Source of the DNA: Antrihabitans auranticaus
Lineage (GTDB): Bacteria > Actinomycetota > Actinomycetes > Mycobacteriales > Mycobacteriaceae
Assembly (NCBI RefSeq): GCF_016481275.1
Contig: NZ_JAEMNW010000001.1
Location: 248,001 to 312,000 of the forward strand
Direction of reading: 5' to 3'
Length of the DNA stretch: 64,000 nucleotides
The stretch's first letter is position 1. The number at the start of each line of letters is the position of its first letter. The position numbers and the translations under genes are program-made. This document shows, one piece after another, positions 40,266-49,186 of the stretch. The notes beneath the pieces were generated by a model that did not search any database, was not told where the DNA came from, and was given only the letters and a program-made list of their open reading frames with translations.

Positions 40266-41674
40266 CCACGGCGACCGTCGTCGGGTCCGGACCGAACGGC
40301 CTGGCGGCGGCTGTCCGGCTCGCGCAGCATGGGATCGACGTGACCGTGCTGGAAGCCAAGGACGAGATCGGCGGCGGGACGCGGTCGGGCGCCGCGATCG
40401 TGCCCGGCCTGATCCACGACCACTGCTCTGCCGTCCACACGATGGCGGTCGGTTCACCCTTCCTGACGTCCATAGACCTCGCACAATACGGTCTGGAATG
40501 GTGCTGGCCCGAAGTCGACTGCGCCCACCCGCTCGACGACGGCACAGCCGGGGTGCTCTACCGGTCGATCGAGCAGACGGCAGCCGGACTCGGCGTCGAC
40601 GGCGGTCGCTGGCGGCGCTCGTTCGCCCGGCCGGCGGCAGGCTTCGACGAACTCGCGGAGGACATCATGGGTCCTCTGCTACGGGTGCCGTCGCATCCGA
40701 TCGGGTTGGCCCGCTTCGGCATTCCCACCGTGGCACCGGCAGCACTCTATGCGCGCCGGTTTCGGACCGAGCAGGCGCGAGCATTGTTCGGTGGCGTCGC
40801 CGCACATACTTTCCGGCCGTTGCACCTCCCACTGACGTCAGCGATCGGGTTGGGCATCATCACGGCCGGTCATCGGCACGGTTGGCCGGTCGCCGCGGGC
40901 GGTTCGAGCGCGATCACCGCGGCCCTCGCTCGAATGCTCGTCGCGCTCGGCGGAAAGATCGAAACCGGGGTGTGCGTCCGCGCCTTCGCGGAACTACCCG
41001 TCGCGGACGTCACGATGTTCGACCTCGCGCCGGAGGAGGTCGCCGACATCCTGGGCGACGCACTGCCGCGGCGGACCGCTCGGGCCTACCGCCGATTCAG
41101 GCACGGGCCAGGTGCGTTCAAGGTGGATTATGCGGTCACCGACGGCGTCCCGTGGACGAGTTCCGCGGCGCGTCAGGCCGGAACCGTGCACGTCGGAGGT
41201 TCGTTCGCCGAGATCGCGGCAGGCGAGCGCCAGATTCACGCGGGAAAGATGCCCGATAAACCGTTCGTCCTCGTCGGACAGCAATATTTAGCCGATCCAC
41301 AACGGTCGGCCGGCAACGTCCATCCGCTATGGACGTACGCACACGTGCCGAACGGCTTCACCGGTGACGCCACCGAAGCGATCACCGCCCAGATCGAGCG
41401 GTTCGCGCCCGGCTTCCGGGACCGCATTGTCGGGACAGCCGTCCGTACGACGACAGAGTTCGCCGCCTACAACCGCAACTTCATCGGCGGCGACATCATG
41501 ACCGGCGCCAAAGACATTCGCCAACTGGTGTTCGGTCCACGAACAACGTTGCAGCCCTACAGCATCGGCATCCCGGGCGCGTTCATCTGCTCCGCCGCCA
41601 CGCCGCCGGGGCCGGGCGCGCACGGCATGTGCGGCTCCAACGCAGCCGACGCCGCCCTGCGCTATCTGGCGTGA
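40262..41674 (+). CDS. FAD-dependent oxidoreductase (phytoene desaturase/PYROXD2-like)
   Basis: 470 residues starting VTTATVVGSGPNGLAAAVRLAQ, a dinucleotide-binding GxGxxG motif, followed by an acidic residue at the end of the second strand (TVLEAKDEIGGGTRSG). The C-terminal block GAFICSAATPPGPGAHGMCG contacts FAD in the carotenoid desaturase/amine oxidase superfamily. The substrate is unknown; no other carotenoid genes are nearby. The GTG at 40262 overlaps the hydrolase stop (GTGA). The open frame reaches back to 39650, but that part lies inside the hydrolase gene. It ends two bases from the stop of the convergent PBP gene. Confidence 0.87.
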   Translation: MTTATVVGSGPNGLAAAVRLAQHGIDVTVLEAKDEIGGGTRSGAAIVPGLIHDHCSAVHTMAVGSPFLTSIDLAQYGLEWCWPEVDCAHPLDDGTAGVLYRSIEQTAAGLGVDGGRWRRSFARPAAGFDELAEDIMGPLLRVPSHPIGLARFGIPTVAPAALYARRFRTEQARALFGGVAAHTFRPLHLPLTSAIGLGIITAGHRHGWPVAAGGSSAITAALARMLVALGGKIETGVCVRAFAELPVADVTMFDLAPEEVADILGDALPRRTARAYRRFRHGPGAFKVDYAVTDGVPWTSSAARQAGTVHVGGSFAEIAAGERQIHAGKMPDKPFVLVGQQYLADPQRSAGNVHPLWTYAHVPNGFTGDATEAITAQIERFAPGFRDRIVGTAVRTTTEFAAYNRNFIGGDIMTGAKDIRQLVFGPRTTLQPYSIGIPGAFICSAATPPGPGAHGMCGSNAADAALRYLA

Positions 41675-41675
41675 A

Positions 41676-43499
41676 TCAGTACTGCTCGTACTCGACCGGC
41701 AACGCCGCGAACATGTCTGTGGTGACCGCAACCGCGTTGTCGGAACTGCCGCCCCGGACGACGAGAGTCGCGAACGCGAGATCGCCGCGGTAGCCGACGA
41801 ACCAGGCATGCGATCCGCCCGCGACCTCTGCCTCGCCCGTCTTGCCGTACACCTCGCCCATCTCCGAAATGCGGGTGGCGGTACCGCTCGTCACCACGAG
41901 TCGCATCATCCCGCGCAGCCCGTCGACCATCGCCGGCTTGATCAGTGGACGCTCACCCTCGATCGTCGTCGGGAAGCCCGCGATCAGCTGCGGTGTCGGA
42001 GTCACCCCGTGCGCCACGGTCGCTGCTGCGAGCGCCATCCCGAACGGGCTGATGACCACCTTGCCCTGGCCGAACCCGTCTTCGGTGCGCTGCGTCAGAT
42101 CGTCAGCTGGCGGCACCGAGCCCGAGTCGGTCGGCAGGCCGACGACGTTGTAGTCCGGGCCGATTCCCATTTCGGATGCTGCGACGTGCAGCGCGTCGGG
42201 ACGCATTTCGCTCGCCAGCTTCGCGAACGACGTGTTGCACGACCGCGCGAAGGCGGTCGCCATCGGGACTGTGCCCAGCGCGAATTCGTTGTAGTTCGGA
42301 ATACTGCGTTCGCCGATCTCGATCCGGCCCGGGCACGGGACCAGCGTGTCCGGCGTCGCCAAGCCACCGTCGATCGCCGCAGCCGCAGTAATGATCTTGA
42401 ACGTCGATCCCGGTGGATAGAGGCCGGTCGTCGCTACCGGTCCGTCGCGGTCGGCTGCTTTGTTCTGTGCGACCGCCAGGATCTCACCGGTCGATGCCTT
42501 GATCACGACCATCATGGCCTGGTCGGTCCGTGCGTTCACGGCATTCTGTGCGGCGTCCTGGATCGGCCGGTCGAGCGTGATCGTGAACGACGCCACCGGC
42601 TGCGGCGCGGTCTCGGTCAGCACATCGGTATCCACGCCGTTCGCGTTGACCGTGACGACGCTCCAACCGGCCTTGCCGTCGACGTCGTCGATGATCTTCT
42701 TCTTCACCTGACCGATCAGGTCGGGCGCGAAGTTACGGTCCGTCGACACGAGGTCGGCTTCGTCGTTGACCGAGACGCCGGGAATCGCGGCGAGTTGCAA
42801 TTGGACGACGTCGAAGTCTTCTTGCTTCAGCGTGGCGACGTGGTAGTCGCCGCGCGTCGCGGTTGCCGACTCGACGATCGACTGCGCTGTCACCGTCTTG
42901 TCGAACGCACTCAGGATTCTGGCGAGCGTATTCGCCACTGCGACAACGTTTCCCGCCTTCGACGCGTCCAGCTTGATCCGGTGCACGACCCCCGGAACCA
43001 GAACGTCCGAGCCGGAATGCTCGTTGACTCGAGCGCGGGGCGCGGGCGTCGAGCGCAGCGACAGGGTCTGCGTTTCGCCCAACCGCGGGTGAACGTCGGT
43101 CGATGTCCAGCGGACCGCCCAATCGCCGTTCTTGCGGCCCATCTGCAGCTCGCCCGAGTAGGCCCACACGCGACCCTTCGGCAGGTGCCACTCGTAGGTG
43201 TACTCGACGGTCGCGGTGTCGCCGCTGACGTGGACCGAACCGGTCGAGGCGGTCAACGACTCAGCCTGCAGGTCCTCCCACGTCCGTGCGAGAACAGCGC
43301 GGGCGCGATCGGGCTGATCCGTCGTCAGCGCCGCGAGATCGAAGTCACGCTCGGCGAAGGCATCGACGAAATCGTCCGCTGCGGGCGACGGACCGGCAGG
43401 TTTGGGAGTACACGACGCCAGGCCGACTGTCAGGGCCGCCGCAGCGCCGACCACGACGACGCGCGTCGCGAACGACCAGCGGAAACGGCGGATACTCAT
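41676..43499 (-). CDS. Penicillin-binding lipoprotein, transpeptidase (Rv2864c-like)
   Basis: 607 residues. The signal ends in a lipobox (VGLASC), then an NTF2-like MecA_N-type domain (about 40-150), a dimerisation-like domain and a transpeptidase domain. Active-site motifs are STFK (Ser365, Lys368), SCN in FARSCNTSF and KTG in YGKTGEAEV. It crosslinks peptidoglycan at the outer face of the membrane and should bind beta-lactams. TACTAT just upstream and no Shine-Dalgarno suggest a leaderless mRNA from the ATG at 43499; ATG at 43508 lies inside that -10. The order PBP, GNAT, ispG, rip1, dxr matches M. tuberculosis. Confidence 0.93.
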   Translation of the reverse strand: MSIRRFRWSFATRVVVVGAAAALTVGLASCTPKPAGPSPAADDFVDAFAERDFDLAALTTDQPDRARAVLARTWEDLQAESLTASTGSVHVSGDTATVEYTYEWHLPKGRVWAYSGELQMGRKNGDWAVRWTSTDVHPRLGETQTLSLRSTPAPRARVNEHSGSDVLVPGVVHRIKLDASKAGNVVAVANTLARILSAFDKTVTAQSIVESATATRGDYHVATLKQEDFDVVQLQLAAIPGVSVNDEADLVSTDRNFAPDLIGQVKKKIIDDVDGKAGWSVVTVNANGVDTDVLTETAPQPVASFTITLDRPIQDAAQNAVNARTDQAMMVVIKASTGEILAVAQNKAADRDGPVATTGLYPPGSTFKIITAAAAIDGGLATPDTLVPCPGRIEIGERSIPNYNEFALGTVPMATAFARSCNTSFAKLASEMRPDALHVAASEMGIGPDYNVVGLPTDSGSVPPADDLTQRTEDGFGQGKVVISPFGMALAAATVAHGVTPTPQLIAGFPTTIEGERPLIKPAMVDGLRGMMRLVVTSGTATRISEMGEVYGKTGEAEVAGGSHAWFVGYRGDLAFATLVVRGGSSDNAVAVTTDMFAALPVEYEQY

Positions 43500-43568
43500 C
43501 GCCGCCATAGTAATTCGGTGGCCTGCCCGAAACCGGGAGGCAGGGCCGTGACCGGCCCGGCAACTGGG

Positions 43569-44405
43569 TCAATCCAGCAACACCGTCGAGAACGTCGCGA
43601 TCTGCGTGAACCCGACTCGCTCGTATGCGCGCCGCGCGCCGCGATTGAAATCGTTGACATACAGGCTCGCTGTGCGGCCCGACGCGATGATCGCGTTCAC
43701 GACGGCCGCCGTCCCGGCCGCACCGATGCCGTGCCCGCGATAAGAGGGGTGCACCCAGACACCCTGAATCTGGCCGACCGTTCGCGAGAGCGCACCGACC
43801 TCGGCCTTGAAGATGACCTCGCCGTTCTCGATCCGCGCCCATGCGCGCTTGGTGGCGATCAGGTGCGCGACGCGGCGCCGGTAGGCACCGCCGCCGTCGT
43901 TGCTACGCGGGTCGACCCCGACCTCTTCGATGAACATCTCGATCGCCGCGCTGAGATACGGGTCGAGTTCCGCCGCCGTCGCGTTGCGCACCAGCGTGTC
44001 CGCCGCAATCACCGATGGCCGCGCGATGGCGAGCAAAGGTTGCGTGAAACGTAACTCACGGGCCGGACCCCAGCCATCTTCGAGCAACTCCCACAGGGGC
44101 ATCGCGAGTTCGCGTCGGCCGACGATCGACGAACACATCCGCGGGCCGCGACTCGCCCGTTCTGCGAACGCGCGCAGATCATCGGAATCACCGCGCAGCG
44201 GAACGAGATTGGCGCCCGTGTAACACAGGGACTCGCTGGGACCTCCACGGCTCCACAGCTCCCCGGGGAACATGCTCGGGTTCAGCCCGAATTCCTCGAC
44301 CCGGGCCGCAACCATGCACGACGCGACGGGATCAGCGTCGAGTACCCGGAGAACGTTTGCCTCGTCCCGGCTCCCCAGCTGCCTCGCACCGAGCAGTTTC
44401 AGCAC
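43569..44405 (-). CDS. GNAT-family acetyltransferase, tandem copy 1
   Basis: 278 residues. The C-terminal GNAT domain (about 170-278) has the acetyl-CoA loop region in YRGHGIGAAGTAAVVNAI and ends YERVGFTQIATFSTVLLD. The N-terminal half (MLKLLGARQLGSRDEANVLRVL ...) is the conserved DUF4081-type domain of Rv2867c relatives. The acceptor is unknown. A gene of exactly the same length and clearly related sequence lies 95 bases upstream, so this is a tandem duplication. No strong ribosome binding site was noted. Confidence 0.88.
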   Translation of the reverse strand: MLKLLGARQLGSRDEANVLRVLDADPVASCMVAARVEEFGLNPSMFPGELWSRGGPSESLCYTGANLVPLRGDSDDLRAFAERASRGPRMCSSIVGRRELAMPLWELLEDGWGPARELRFTQPLLAIARPSVIAADTLVRNATAAELDPYLSAAIEMFIEEVGVDPRSNDGGGAYRRRVAHLIATKRAWARIENGEVIFKAEVGALSRTVGQIQGVWVHPSYRGHGIGAAGTAAVVNAIIASGRTASLYVNDFNRGARRAYERVGFTQIATFSTVLLD

Positions 44406-44500
44406 GGCGAAAATCCCCAGGTCGGATCGGGCACATCACCAGCGTGCCATGAACACGGGCTGAATGGGATACTTCTGTGCCATCTGTGCTGCAGGCGTGT

Positions 44501-45337
44501 TCAGTCCAGCAAGATCGTCGAGAAGTCCGCCACCCGAGTGAAACCGACTCGGTCGTAGGTCCGCCCAGCCGCAACATTGGAGTCGTCGAAGTACAGGCTC
44601 GCCGTACGCCCGGACTTCACTATTGCGTCGACGACCGCAGCAGTTCCGGCGGCGCCGTGTCCTGCACTGCGGTGCTCCGGGTGTACCCACACCCCCTGTA
44701 TCTGCCCGACTGCGCGCGACAAAGCACCGATCTCTGCCTTGAAAATCAATTCGCCGTCTTGATACCTCGAAAACGCACGGCCACTACCGATCAATTGCTC
44801 GATCCGCTGCCGGAAGGCATTCCCACCGTCGTGCGTAGTCGGATCCAGACCCGTCTCTTCGATGAACATGGCCAGCGCGGCAGCCAGGTAGCCGTCCACC
44901 TCTGCCGGCGTCGCGGTGTGCACCAGCGGATCCGGTGCAATTGCCGGAGCCGTGGAGATAGCCAGCAGCGGCTGCTCGAATCGCAGCTCACGCGCCGGAC
45001 CCCAATGCGGTGTGAGCGATTCCCACAGCGGCATCGTCAACTCCCGCCGGCCGACGATCACAGAGCACTTCCGCGGAGTGCGAGTCACGCGATCGGCGAA
45101 GGCTCGCATGTCGCCGGCATCGCCGCAGAGCGGCATGACGTTGGGCCCCGAGTAGCACAGCGACGAACTCGGCCCGCCCCGACTCCACAGCTCACCCGGA
45201 AAGGTGTGTGGGCTCAGGCCGAACTCCTCGACCCGCGCGGCAGCCATGCACGACGCAACCGGATCGGCGCCGAGGACCCGGAGAACCTTTGCCTCGTCGC
45301 GCCTTCCGAGCTGCCTCGCGCCGAGCAGCTTCAGCAT
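44501..45337 (-). CDS. GNAT-family acetyltransferase, tandem copy 2
   Basis: 278 residues, the same length as its downstream paralogue, sharing MLKLLGARQLG, ADPVASCM, AARVEEFGL, FPGELWSRGGPS and VGQIQGVWVHP. It retains the acetyl-CoA loop (HRSAGHGAAGTAAVVDAI), with a slightly altered first arm compared with copy 1. The ATG at 45337 is chosen because it aligns with the paralogue's start; the open frame continues to 45397 without conservation. It starts 69 bases after the stop of ispG on the same strand. Confidence 0.88.
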   Translation of the reverse strand: MLKLLGARQLGRRDEAKVLRVLGADPVASCMAAARVEEFGLSPHTFPGELWSRGGPSSSLCYSGPNVMPLCGDAGDMRAFADRVTRTPRKCSVIVGRRELTMPLWESLTPHWGPARELRFEQPLLAISTAPAIAPDPLVHTATPAEVDGYLAAALAMFIEETGLDPTTHDGGNAFRQRIEQLIGSGRAFSRYQDGELIFKAEIGALSRAVGQIQGVWVHPEHRSAGHGAAGTAAVVDAIVKSGRTASLYFDDSNVAAGRTYDRVGFTRVADFSTILLD

Positions 45338-45406
45338 GTCTCTAGCGCTTCGCGCCTGTGCGCTGTCAGCGGGTCCGGAGGCTCCCCAACCGCGCACGGG
45401 GTCCGG

Positions 45407-46564
45407 TCAACTGACGCTGACAACCGGCGATCCCGCTTCCGCGTCCTCGCCGTACTCCTCCGCGATCCGCATAGCTTCCTCGATCAGCGTCTCGACGATC
45501 ATCGCTTCCGGCACAGTCTTGATGACCTGCCCCTTCACGAAGATCTGCCCCTTGCCGTTGCCCGAAGCGACACCGAGGTCGGCTTCACGAGCCTCGCCCG
45601 GACCGTTCACGACGCAGCCCATGACCGCCACGCGCAACGGAATCTCCATGCCTTCGAGCCCGGCTGAGACCTCGTTGGCGAGCGTGTAGACGTCGACCTG
45701 CGCACGACCGCAAGACGGGCAGGAAACGATCTCCAGCTTGCGCGGGCGCAGGTTCAGCGATTGCAGAATCTGATTGCCCACCTTCACCTCTTCGGCGGGC
45801 GGGGCGGAAAGCGACACCCGGATCGTGTCACCTATGCCGCTCGACAGCAGCGCACCGAATGCGACGGCGGACTTGATCGTGCCCTGGAACGCGGGGCCCG
45901 CCTCTGTGACGCCTAGGTGCAGCGGATAATCGCACTTTGCGGCGAGCTGGCGATACGCCTCCACCATGATCACCGGGTCGTTGTGTTTGACCGAGATCTT
46001 GATGTCGCCGAAACCGTGCTCTTCGAACAGGCCCGCTTCCCACAGCGCGGATTCGACGAGTGCCTCGGGCGTCGCCTTGCCGTACTTCTGCAGCAACCGG
46101 GGGTCGAGCGAACCTGCGTTCACACCGATCCGGATCGGAATTCCGGCAGCACCGGCGGCCTTCGCGACTTCCTTCACGCGACCGTCGAATTCCTTGATGT
46201 TGCCCGGGTTGACCCGGACGGCGGCGCAACCCGCGTCGATCGCCGAGAAGATGTACCGCGGCTGGAAGTGAATATCGGCGATGACGGGGATCTGGCTCTT
46301 CTTCGCGATGATGGCGAGCGCGTCGGCATCTTCCTGCCGTGGACATGCCACGCGCACGATGTCGCAGCCACTCGCGGTCAGCTCGGCGATTTGCTGCAGC
46401 GTCGCGTTGATGTCGTGTGTCTTGGTCGTCGTCATCGACTGCACAGAGATCTGGTGGTCGCTTCCCACACCGACCGACCCCACTTGCAGCTGACGGGTCT
46501 TGCGCCGCGGCGCAAGCACCGCCGCGGGTGGTGTCGGCATCCCCAATCCAACAGCGCTGGTCAC
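45407..46564 (-). CDS. ispG: 4-hydroxy-3-methylbut-2-en-1-yl diphosphate synthase
   Basis: 385 residues of GcpE/IspG, the penultimate enzyme of the MEP isoprenoid pathway, which reduces methylerythritol cyclodiphosphate with a 4Fe-4S cluster. The TIM-barrel domain starts [14 protein letters not shown] and [10 protein letters not shown]. The C-terminal cluster domain has [10 protein letters not shown] and [12 protein letters not shown] with the three Cys ligands and conserved Glu. The GTG at 46564 follows GAAGGG. dxr, another MEP gene, lies about 3.8 kb upstream on the same strand, with rip1 and an M23-family lipoprotein between them. Confidence 0.96.
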   Translation of the reverse strand: MTSAVGLGMPTPPAAVLAPRRKTRQLQVGSVGVGSDHQISVQSMTTTKTHDINATLQQIAELTASGCDIVRVACPRQEDADALAIIAKKSQIPVIADIHFQPRYIFSAIDAGCAAVRVNPGNIKEFDGRVKEVAKAAGAAGIPIRIGVNAGSLDPRLLQKYGKATPEALVESALWEAGLFEEHGFGDIKISVKHNDPVIMVEAYRQLAAKCDYPLHLGVTEAGPAFQGTIKSAVAFGALLSSGIGDTIRVSLSAPPAEEVKVGNQILQSLNLRPRKLEIVSCPSCGRAQVDVYTLANEVSAGLEGMEIPLRVAVMGCVVNGPGEAREADLGVASGNGKGQIFVKGQVIKTVPEAMIVETLIEEAMRIAEEYGEDAEAGSPVVSVS

Positions 46565-46617
46565 ACGGCATCCCTTCGTCGCTGGCTCGTAGCCGATTCT
46601 ATGCCAACGCGCGCGCC

Positions 46618-46650
46618 GCACCGCCCGGCGAGAGCCTCGCCGGGCGGTGC
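46618..46650. terminator. Hairpin between the M23 lipoprotein and ispG
   Basis: Perfect inverted repeat GCACCGCCCGGCGAG ... CTCGCCGGGCGGTGC with a three-base loop, just after the stop of the minus-strand M23-family lipoprotein gene. Confidence 0.88.
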
Positions 46651-46658
46651 GAGCAGCA

Positions 46659-47897
46659 CTATTCGCCTGCCGTTAACTTCATCACGTCGAGGAACAGCGG
46701 CAGCTCGTCGGTTCGGGGGCCGGTCGCGACTCCGGCGTCGTACTCCGCCTTTCCCCCATCGGAGATGGTGTCGATGGTGTCCTCCGACGCGAGCCTCGAC
46801 TCGAGCTCGAACTCGGCGAACTCGAACGGCAAACCGTTGGCGTTCAACGGGTCCGGTCCGTCCATCACGTGGAAATGCAGGTGTGGAGCATCGGTGTTAC
46901 CCGAGTTTCCGAGCAGTCCGATGACCTGGCCGGTCGACAATTGGTCGCCTACCTTCACCTTCACCCCGTCGCCCGGCTGCAGGTGCGCATAGAGCACGAA
47001 GTGCCCGTCACCGATGTCCTGCACGATGTGGTTGCCGCCATACTGATCGAGCGGCAGACCGGTCGGACTCGCCCCGGGAACCTGCTCGGGAAGATCGTTG
47101 ACAACGGCGACGACCTCGCCGTCTGCGACAGCGTGCACATTGTCACCGAAGTACGCATAGCTCTCGACCTTGGTCTTGTCACCGGTGAAGAGCAGTCCGG
47201 CGTCGTCGAGCTGCACCCAGTCGATCGCAAAACGCTCGGCTACCCGGAACTGCCCGTTGATCGGATTCATCGCCGTCCGGTGCGGGGTCGGGATGCAGCA
47301 ACCGTTGGCGTCGGTCCAGTGCGGTCCGTCGAGCGGAGGGGCAATCACCACCGGGGCCGTCTTGTCGACTTCGACCGGCGCGATCGTCTCGCTGAGGGTA
47401 GGCGGAATCAACGGGGGATCCGGATTCGCGATGTCGATGTCGATCACGTGCTCGATCCGATCGGGAACGTCTGCCTCGTTCTCGACGGTTGCATCGATCC
47501 ACACGACGGCAGATTGCCCAGGTCCGAGCACCGCGCCCGGTGCCGTCGCGCCGTAGACACGCATCCACGTCTCGAGGTCCGCTCCGGTGATCTCTTGCAG
47601 CGTCTTCCCGCCGGCCGTTGCCTTCACCGACTTCACTGTCACCGGCGACGTATAGAGATTCGTCAGGAAAAGCTCGTACGCCATGTGCGTGCGCTTGTTC
47701 GCCCCGGTGACCGGGATAGGCGGCGCGACAACGGAACCGATCATGGGCGTGATTTCGGGTGGCTGTTCCGACGTCGTCGACGGTCCGGAGGTGGCAGTGG
47801 TTTCCGAATCGGACGAATCCGAATCCGAACAGGACGCGATGACGAGACAAGCAGCCGTGCCAAGGACGAGGGCTGCTCCGCGGAAGCTGCGATTCAT
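46659..47897 (-). CDS. M23-family (LytM-like) lipoprotein
   Basis: 412 residues. The signal ends at a lipobox (LVIASC) followed by a Ser/Asp/Thr-rich linker ([20 protein letters not shown]), then a beta-rich domain (about 60-200) and a C-terminal LytM/M23 fold with HLHFHV. The usual first zinc motif HxxxD reads RFAID (in AERFAIDW), so the His ligand seems replaced by Arg and catalysis may be reduced or lost. It is probably a cell-surface peptidoglycan-binding or hydrolase-activating protein, as with other degenerate LytM proteins. A strong hairpin follows it. Confidence 0.82.
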   Translation of the reverse strand: MNRSFRGAALVLGTAACLVIASCSDSDSSDSETTATSGPSTTSEQPPEITPMIGSVVAPPIPVTGANKRTHMAYELFLTNLYTSPVTVKSVKATAGGKTLQEITGADLETWMRVYGATAPGAVLGPGQSAVVWIDATVENEADVPDRIEHVIDIDIANPDPPLIPPTLSETIAPVEVDKTAPVVIAPPLDGPHWTDANGCCIPTPHRTAMNPINGQFRVAERFAIDWVQLDDAGLLFTGDKTKVESYAYFGDNVHAVADGEVVAVVNDLPEQVPGASPTGLPLDQYGGNHIVQDIGDGHFVLYAHLQPGDGVKVKVGDQLSTGQVIGLLGNSGNTDAPHLHFHVMDGPDPLNANGLPFEFAEFELESRLASEDTIDTISDGGKAEYDAGVATGPRTDELPLFLDVMKLTAGE

Positions 47898-47965
47898 CGG
47901 CCGATGCTAGCCCTGTCGGACGGCCTTCGACACGACTTCGTTCAAACTTCCACTACACGCGCGAA

Positions 47966-49180
47966 CTACTGGAACAGCTTGATCGGATTCACGATGTCGG
48001 CGGTCAACGTGAGCAGCATGTACGCACCGCCGATGACGATCACGACGTACGTGGCGGGTAGCAATTTCAGATAGTCGACCGGAGATCCCGGCGGCAGACC
48101 CTTGCGTGCGCGACGGGTGTCACGGACCTTCTCGTACGCGGTCACGGCCATGTGCCCACCGTCGAGCGGCAGCAAGGGCAACAGGTTGAACGCGCCGAGG
48201 AAGAAGTTCAGGCTCGCGAGCAGCAGAATGAACACTTCCCACAAACCGCGCTCGGCGACCTGACCGCCGATGACGCTCGCGCCGACCACGCTGATCGGAG
48301 TCTCGGGATCCCGCTCGCCGCCGGTCACCGCGCCCCACAGGTCGACGACCTTCGCGGGCATCTGAGCGAGACCCTGGACCGTGCGAACGAACATGTCACC
48401 GGTGAATACTGCTGATGCCGGAATTGCGGTGATCACGTTGTACTGAATCGGCAGGTAGTAATCCGAACCGACGCCGACCGCGCTGACCGTCTTCAGGTAC
48501 TTCTCGCCGGTGTCGTTGTCGAGGACGAGCCGCGTCACCTGCTGCGGGCGCACAGTGACCTGCAGCGGCGTGCCGTCGCGCTCGATGTCGTAGACGATCG
48601 GACCGGTCTGGCTCTGGGTCTGCTCGAGCAGCTCCGCCCACGACGACACAGCGACGCCGTTGATCTTCTCGACGACATCGCCCTTCTGCAGACCTGCCTG
48701 CTCGGCAGGACCGGCGCCGGTACATTCCGAAAGTTTGCCCTGCGCATCCTGATTCGCGACGCAGCTCGTGTCACCGAGAGCGGTCGCGGGTGGTTCTGCG
48801 AGGTTGGGAAGACCCCAGCCGACGGCGAGCACCATGATCAGGACGAAGCCGAGAACGAAGTTCATCCCGATTCCGGAGATCATGACGACCTGACGCTTCC
48901 ACGTCTTCTGGCGATACATCGCGCGGTCGAGCTCTTCGGGTTCGAGTTCGTCGAGCGCGGTCATCCCCGCGATATCGCAGAAGCCGCCGAACGGCAGTGC
49001 CTTGAGGCCGTACTCGGTCTCACCGCGCCGCCACGAGAACACCTTCGGCCCGAAGCCGATGTAGTACCGGCGCACCTTCATGCCGAGGCGTTTGGCCGCC
49101 CACATGTGCCCGCACTCGTGCAGTGCGATCGACGCCGCGATACCGAGGGCGAACAGCACGACCCCCACAACGAACACCAT
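47966..49180 (-). CDS. rip1: Site-2 intramembrane metalloprotease (Rip1/RseP)
   Basis: 404 residues. The zinc-binding HECGH motif is in the first membrane helix (near residue 21), one PDZ domain occupies about residues 165-255, and NLLPLLPLDGGH in a later helix supplies the LDG aspartate ligand. These proteases cut anti-sigma factors and other membrane proteins; Rip1 (Rv2869c) controls envelope composition and several sigma factors in M. tuberculosis. It lies 6 bases after dxr on the same strand, the conserved dxr-rip1-ispG arrangement. Confidence 0.95.
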   Translation of the reverse strand: MVFVVGVVLFALGIAASIALHECGHMWAAKRLGMKVRRYYIGFGPKVFSWRRGETEYGLKALPFGGFCDIAGMTALDELEPEELDRAMYRQKTWKRQVVMISGIGMNFVLGFVLIMVLAVGWGLPNLAEPPATALGDTSCVANQDAQGKLSECTGAGPAEQAGLQKGDVVEKINGVAVSSWAELLEQTQSQTGPIVYDIERDGTPLQVTVRPQQVTRLVLDNDTGEKYLKTVSAVGVGSDYYLPIQYNVITAIPASAVFTGDMFVRTVQGLAQMPAKVVDLWGAVTGGERDPETPISVVGASVIGGQVAERGLWEVFILLLASLNFFLGAFNLLPLLPLDGGHMAVTAYEKVRDTRRARKGLPPGSPVDYLKLLPATYVVIVIGGAYMLLTLTADIVNPIKLFQ

Positions 49181-49186
49181 TCGGCG

